This document shows, piece by piece, positions 58,626 through 64,000 of a stretch of 64,000 bases of DNA. Every line of letters starts with the position of its first letter. Position 1 is the first letter of the stretch. Below the pieces are notes generated by a model, which worked only from the letters and a program-made list of their open reading frames with translations, searched no databases and was not told the origin of the DNA. The translations under genes and the position numbers were made by a program. Location: NCBI GenBank assembly GCA_916610825.1, contig OU744447.1, positions 15,545,751 to 15,609,750 of the forward strand. Reading direction: 5' to 3'. The stretch comes from Haliclystus octoradiatus (Eukaryota; Cnidaria; Staurozoa; Stauromedusae; Haliclystidae).

Positions 58626-59305
58626 TTTATATGAACTTAAAACTCACCAAACTACCAACATGATACACTGTCTTATTAAGACATATCAGGAAGGATCAGT
58701 AGTGATTTTTCTCTGAAAAATTGAGAATCGTCATCTCGATTCCAATACTGCAATACAAATATCCACCGAAGAGGCTTTAATAATAGATTGTATAACTACC
58801 ATAAAATATTTCCAATTGTATTTTTATCGTTATTGATGCAGCGATAGATGATTAAAAAGAATAATCATGATGTAGCATCGCTTTTAACAGGTAGAGTTTA
58901 GTTAGAATTCAAAACATCTGTTCGTTTGTATTACTGCATGTCTTCTTCGCTTTTAATTCTTGTCGCAGCCTAAAAATCATGACCAAAGAGATTCCATTTA
59001 TTTGTTGTGACTGTAGCCTCGCTCGCAAACAAATCCAAATCACAGGGAAGCCAAAATAATTGTGTAATCATTCTCATCATCATTTCTAAATAATTTGCAT
59101 ATGTTCACGTGATTAGACCAATGGATTAGACGGCCTATGTGATACCTGATCTCTTTGTCAACTGAACTGATCTCTCAACTTCTTTCTTTTAGTTTAGGTC
59201 CTGTTACAAGGAGGGCGAGTAACTCGGGCAGGTCTTTGGGGAAAAGAGCAAACAGCCCCAATAAGTCTGACATTTAATCCTTACAAACAAGCTACCAGAC
59301 ACAAG
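58626..59305. promoter_or_regulatory. Shared upstream region of FBXO10 and the SLC17 gene (head-to-head)
   Basis: 680 bases separate the FBXO10 start codon (58625, minus) from the SLC17 start codon (59306, plus). The two genes diverge, so promoter elements for both must lie here. Visible candidates are a TCACGTGA E-box at 59105-59112 and a CCAAT word at 59118-59122. No TATA box is obvious. 5' UTR introns cannot be excluded. Confidence 0.6.
59105..59112. promoter_or_regulatory. TCACGTGA E-box (CLEAR/TFEB-type core)
   Basis: A perfect 8-base palindrome TCACGTGA, about 200 bases upstream of the SLC17 start codon. In vertebrates this is the core of the element bound by MiT/TFE factors in lysosomal gene promoters. 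Whether it works here is inference. Confidence 0.4.
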
Positions 59306-62300
59306 ATGACTTTCAAGAAAGACCGTCAACCTCTAATCCCTGCGCGTTATATTATGGCTGTACTAGCTCATTTTGGTTTTGCCTGTGTTTACGCTTTGAG
59401 AGTAAATCTGAGTGTTGCTATGGTAGCGATGGTTAATTCGACATATGTCAATCAAAAGTCATCAGCTGTTTCTGACCCTGAATGTCAAAGTACAGGATCT
59501 AATCATACTATGAAGGTACTGACCGTACTGCGATGAATGCTTTGCATACTGATTGTTATCATTTTGTAGGCCTTCTGACAGGGGTGGCACCAGGATTTCC
59601 CCGACAGGGGGCTATGCCAAATTTCCATGTTACATAGAAACAATTTGGCAATAGTCTCTAATACTGGAATGGAGCTAATTCCTATTATTTTTTACGAAAC
59701 TTTTTAAAAAATTCCCCTACAGAAAATTTAGTCTTCCCCGACGGGGGCTTTGCGTCCCCGACGGGAGGGCTATAGCCCCCTGCCCCCCTCTGGTGCCACC
59801 CCTGCCTTCTGATCTGATGTTCAAGTCTGATGTCTGATCTGTGAATTATCGCACATGCGCCAAATGTCTTTAAAAAGGGGCAGGGCAACTAAAGGTCCAT
59901 ATAATAGATCAATACAATAGAGGGCTTGTAGATGCACATTTAAATTTGTAAAGATCATGATGATGCTAATTGCCTCCAAATTTATGGTGGATAAAAAGTT
60001 TCTAACAGATTCAATTGTATGATATTCTATAAATAAAGCCTCTGTTCTGGAGAACAACAAGGTTGCATAACTTTGACACAGTCCTTATTATTGCGTTCTT
60101 ACCAGCTGTACATTTAAACCTTGGCTCTACAAAATGTTTCCTTGCTGCTGCTCTTGTGTGTCCGGTAACATGATTTTAACCATGTCTAAATCAAAATATC
60201 CATTTCAGTTATTAAATGATTAACCTAGTCAAATGTTTAAGGATTGCTTGGTAAAGGAAAATGCTCAATAGTAGTTGATTGCATTTGTTTTTCGTTCACT
60301 TCAGTCTTGTCATGGAAATGGAGATATTTAACATTCATGAGCTGTATCTCAGCAAGGTTGCTCAGAGCATTCTATGTAAAATGTTTACTGAACAAATGTT
60401 TTAGTTTTAGTCCATGATCGACCGGTCAATTTTGATTAATATGTAATCATAACTAGAATTTTAATGTATTTTAATGTATTAATAATGCAATTATCTGCTG
60501 CGTCTTTCTGCAGCAACGGGTAGAAATCACAGAGCTAAGCAGTTAGTACAGTTTAGAATTGACCACTGTTTGACGATATTCAACCAATCAAATGACTAGA
60601 TTTCGTTTGATCAATGACTAATGCATTTATATTCCGTGCATTTCTAGTTTAATCGCAATGAAATAGAATTGTGTATTGAGCTAACTCCAAAATTCACTAT
60701 CAAGTTTTACATAAAAGACTCTGAGATTGCTGGGTGATTAATTTTTGCGTTTTAAGACTTATAAATTCATAATGGTTAAATGTGCTGGATTATGTAGGCT
60801 GATTAAGATTTATAATTCTCATTTCACCAGTAATTGTCTGGTTAGTTCAATAGTAAGCGTTTGTAAACTTCCATTTTTTCAGGATGGACCATTTTTGTGG
60901 GATCAAAACTTACAGGGTGAGTTATAAAGGTCAAGGCCAGATCAATTATATCAGCGTCCTTGAAGGACTGCATAATAAAAGGAGGACTAATATGTTTTGG
61001 AAATGTTTTCATCCATATTTTATGAACTATTCTGATCTCATAATTTCATGACATATCAACAAAATGCTTCATGGAGTTTTTGAGCTGTTTAACATATTTA
61101 TACAGCCATCTATACGTCACTGTCTTCAATTTCTGTATGACTTCAGTTAATGTTAGGATTTTGTAACACATTAAATCATCATTTTTTTTCTGATTCAAAA
61201 GCTGTTCATGAACTGTTCATGAACTTTGAATTGATCCATATATTTCATGTAGGCCTATATTTTACAAATTGTTTACAAAGATAATTAGGTAATATAGATC
61301 CATGCATTGTTCATGAACTGATCATCCAGCTCATGAAATAATCAACCACCGTAATCAAAAGATTCATGAATTTCTTTTGAAAGAGATGATTTCCTTAGCT
61401 TTTTGTGAAAAAGTTGATTTCATTTTTTATGAACTTCAATTTCATGATTTGACTAAATTTTCACAGACATAAATAATTCATGAGCGTTTAGGCATGGGAA
61501 AATGCTCTTCACTGAAAATTCTGATCAGGATGAAAATGTCGCTTATCTGCAACTGGTTTTTGAAACCCTATAAACAGTTTTGTAGTCAAGTCCTTATTAC
61601 ACAATTTTGGATTAGGCCTAGTGCAAAGTCGGATAGATGCAATGAGAATTGTTTGCAACTTTGACTTGCACTTAAACGGGTTAGGCCTACACTGTAATTT
61701 ATGTATTTTATTTTTAAATCTTATCCTTTTTTAATGGTTTCCCTGTTATCATATATGACCTTGAAGTGGCCATATCAAACAAGAGTATTTAAATATGATG
61801 TATTCGATAAAGAAGGGAATATTGTACATTTTCCAATAAACAAAGAAAAATTTGGTTTATTTGGAAAATGGTTTTATTATGAGAATAAAATCAAAACTAA
61901 TTTGACAAATCTTAAAAATAAAATTATATACTATACTGATACTAATAAAATTATATACTATACTGATACTAATAATATGCTAATACTATACTGTACTGAA
62001 AATATTTATATGAGGCTATTCCCACTTTATCCTTCTATTTGAGAAAGGCCTATATATAATTGTTGTTTTCCAGCCGTTGTTTTAACAGGCTTCGATTTTT
62101 ATATCCGGCTTTCTATTTCGCGTAATTAAAGAAAATATAGGCCTACTGTTTCAGCTGAACTTTATTTATACTTCTCACATTCCGTCTATGAACGCAAACC
62201 GTCTGATGAACGCAAAGTAAACGCGTGAAACTCCGAGTAACGGAAAAGGCTTTTGCCTCATCTTTGTGTCTATTCTATAGTTCTCACATTCTATATCAAA

Positions 62301-63678
62301 TTCACCGGTATCGTGTGCTAGAATGCAAAACATAATTAAAACATTTGTTATTGTTAATTATGTTATTTAATTTAAATTAGCACAGCAACTCAGTTGACTG
62401 ATTGCTAGTATCCATTAGTGCCTAATTGAAACGAGCAATGACAGGTTTTTCATTACTAGATTAGGGACTGTTGAGAATATTATATAACTTAGATTTAGAT
62501 TTTATTGTGATATTGATTAACCTTTTGTCTCGTCTTATTTGTGTATGTAGATTTGTAGATTTGTTAGCGCAGCATGTAATGATTGTAAATGTGCTAATAT
62601 GTCGCGTAAATTATATATCCCACTGTTAATTTGTCCTGTAAATTTTGCCACTATTAACATTTGTTTTCTTGACATTGGCTAAATGAAGTCTGTTCTGCTT
62701 GGATTTTAGGTGTAATATTGTCATCATTCTTCTATGGCTATATATTTACACAAATTCCTGGTGGAATATTAAGTTTGAAATATGGCGGTAAATATGTCTT
62801 TGGATTAGGCATATTATCTACATCAATTCTGACTATCTTGACGCCACTGGCAGCAAATCATAGTCCTCATTTATTGATTGCTGTGAGAGTTTTGGAAGGA
62901 GTTGGGGAGGTAGGTGTATAAACATTTGATTGTGAAATTTCTAAGAATACTTTGTAACACCTGACTATATTGAAAAAAAAATCAAGCAATTACTATCTGA
63001 GAACATAAACTAAAAAAAAATAATTCAGGAATCGTCGCAACAAAAATTAAACACATTGACATAACTTAACTTTGAATCTCTATTTTGCCAGATTTGAAAG
63101 TGTCATTAATCAATTTCTCAAAACTACTTTCACAGTCGTCAAAAACCTTGCCAAAGTAAACAAGGCATAACATAGTAGCCTACAGAAAATTAAGGTGAAT
63201 ATTTTGAATTTTAATTTGTATGAGTCAACCCTATTACTTAAATCAATCTTGATTATATCAACTGATTATTATATGTTAACTTTTTCTATGTCAACCCAAC
63301 CTCATTCCATAGTTGTATCCACATGCAGTATAGTATCTATTAATATTAAACATCATGCCGGACGCCTGGCTCCTGCTTGTCCGCCATCAAACATAATACT
63401 GACTTTTCAGATTCAGCTTTAGTAAAAAAAAACTATATATTTCAGCATTTATGTTTGCATTAAAAATACTTTTAATCTACTTTCAATCCAATCTGTGAGG
63501 CTATAGCCAAATGCTCAATGTTTTACACGCAAGAGAAAATAGGAGCTATTCAACTGTTTGTCTCTATAATCCTTGTAATTCTTTATTTAGGGTGTGACAT
63601 TTCCTGCTGCCCATACATTGTTGTCTGCTTGGTCACCACCAATGGAAGTTTCAATGATGGGCAGCATCGTATATACAG
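59306..63678 (+). CDS. SLC17 family transporter, sialin-like (3'-partial, four exons)
   Basis: Exons 59306-59515, 60883-60916, 62710-62909 and 63591-63678 join in phases 0, 1, 0 and leave in phase 1; the gene continues beyond the window. The protein starts with DRQPLIPARY, which holds an acidic dileucine-type sorting motif as in sialin. TM1 follows, with AHFGFACVYALRVNLSVAMV. A lumenal loop has an N-glycosylation site (NHT). The short second exon gives DGPFLWDQNLQG, and exon 3 gives SSFFYGYIFTQIPGGILS, the family signature around TM2, then GGKYVFGLGIL and RVLEGVGE. Exon 4 gives GVTFPAAHTLLSAWSPPMEV. SLC17 members carry organic anions such as sialic acid, glutamate or phosphate; sialin (SLC17A5) is lysosomal. 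Closest match from memory is sialin, but subtype is unproven. Confidence 0.88.
59516..60882. other. SLC17 intron 1 with hAT MITE
   Basis: A 1,367-base intron. It contains the hAT-type MITE at 59579-59804. No exon or gene is recognised in the rest. Confidence 0.7.
59579..59804. mobile_element. hAT-type MITE with perfect 8-bp target duplication
   Basis: 226 bp with perfect 14-base terminal inverted repeats CAGGGGTGGCACCA and TGGTGCCACCCCTG. It is flanked on both sides by CCTTCTGA (59571-59578 and 59805-59812). An 8-base duplication with CAGGGGTGG-type ends is diagnostic of the hAT superfamily. The interior is GC-rich (CCCCGACGGGGG blocks), unlike the AT-rich host, and non-coding, so it is a non-autonomous copy. 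Confidence 0.85.
60917..62709. other. SLC17 intron 2 with repeats
   Basis: A 1,793-base intron. It holds GTTCATGAAC-family sequence at about 61020-61480, four of the six TAGGCCTA words, and a 27-base unit tandemly duplicated at 61921-61974. The open frame at 61701-62042 spans this duplication and has no family match. Confidence 0.6.
61921..61974. repeat. 27-bp tandem duplication
   Basis: Two adjacent identical units beginning AAATTATATACTATACTGAT. Perfect identity suggests recent slippage or duplication. It lies in an intron. Confidence 0.7.
62910..63590. other. SLC17 intron 3
   Basis: A 681-base intron ending TTCTTTATTTAG. I see no gene or repeat of note. Confidence 0.65.
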
Positions 63679-64000
63679 GTTAGTCAACATTTACAAGCTA
63701 CTTAGCCAACTTACTTACTCACTCACACTATAACGCTACACTACAGGATCTGATGCTATATAACAGATGGTTAACCAGCTTACTGGATCATTAAAGTTGT
63801 CGTCATGTATGCATGTATTGTTCGGCATTGGTGAATAACCGATGTTCGCGAAATCAATGGAATGAATGTGAGCTTCTTCCCCTTGCACTATCTCTACACA
63901 CTTAATTCGATCACACCTTCTCACCTGACAATCATGAGGTCTGAACCAATCCTGATATGTTTGTATCTTAATTTGGCTGTTTTCTAGCGAGGTTGGTTTT
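63679..64000. other. SLC17 intron 4 (runs off the window)
   Basis: Follows the donor GTTAGT at 63679. The next SLC17 exon is not visible before the window ends. No other gene is recognised. Confidence 0.6.

Noticed and set aside
61701-62042. 113-codon open frame in SLC17 intron 2
   Set aside because: It spans a 27-bp tandem duplication and has Ile/Tyr/Asn-biased composition. No splice sites link it to the SLC17 frame.

Overview
This window is nuclear DNA of an animal: AT-rich, with spliced genes carrying GT-AG introns, extracellular domain types found in animals, and dispersed transposon debris. The species cannot be fixed from the sequence. I think an invertebrate metazoan, possibly a deuterostome such as a hemichordate or echinoderm, but that is a weak inference.

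Positions 420-45193 (+) hold most of one enormous gene. It enters from the left edge, so the signal peptide and first exons are outside. I can trace 21 coding exons, about 10,900 codons. They encode a transmembrane mucin/proteoglycan-like protein: at least 20 cysteine-rich MANSC/MANEC-type domains separated by very long Ser/Thr/Asn/Lys-rich linkers, then two LamG-like (concanavalin fold) domains, six EGF-like domains, one Ig domain and one transmembrane helix with a basic stop-transfer segment. Two exons are gigantic (10,680 and 13,629 nt). All 20 internal exons before the membrane exon are multiples of three and phase 1-1. Inside the big exons are two unnamed repeat families, one of six copies of about 39 residues and one of four to six copies of about 25 residues. 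The last (cytoplasmic) exon is uncertain.

Positions 46694-49099 (-) hold a small three-exon gene for a secreted PAN/apple plus F-type lectin protein. Its lectin domain is interrupted by one in-frame TAG exactly where a conserved Trp is expected. Positions 51895-58625 (-) hold a complete six-exon FBXO10 orthologue (F-box plus right-handed beta-helix repeats, 948 aa) that ends in a CaaX box. Positions 59306-63678 (+) hold the first four coding exons of an SLC17/sialin-like transporter that runs off the right edge. FBXO10 and the SLC17 gene are head-to-head, 680 bp apart, and the shared upstream region contains a TCACGTGA E-box.

Introns and intergenic DNA carry a hAT-type MITE with perfect 8-bp target duplications, a fold-back family built on GTTCATGAAC, a second dispersed family with GACCATTATAGACAGG, a 126-bp hairpin element, a tRNA-derived SINE and the 3' tail of a LINE. 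The large protein looks like an extended cell-surface molecule. The neighbouring genes have unrelated roles (secreted lectin, ubiquitin ligase adaptor, lysosomal-type transporter).
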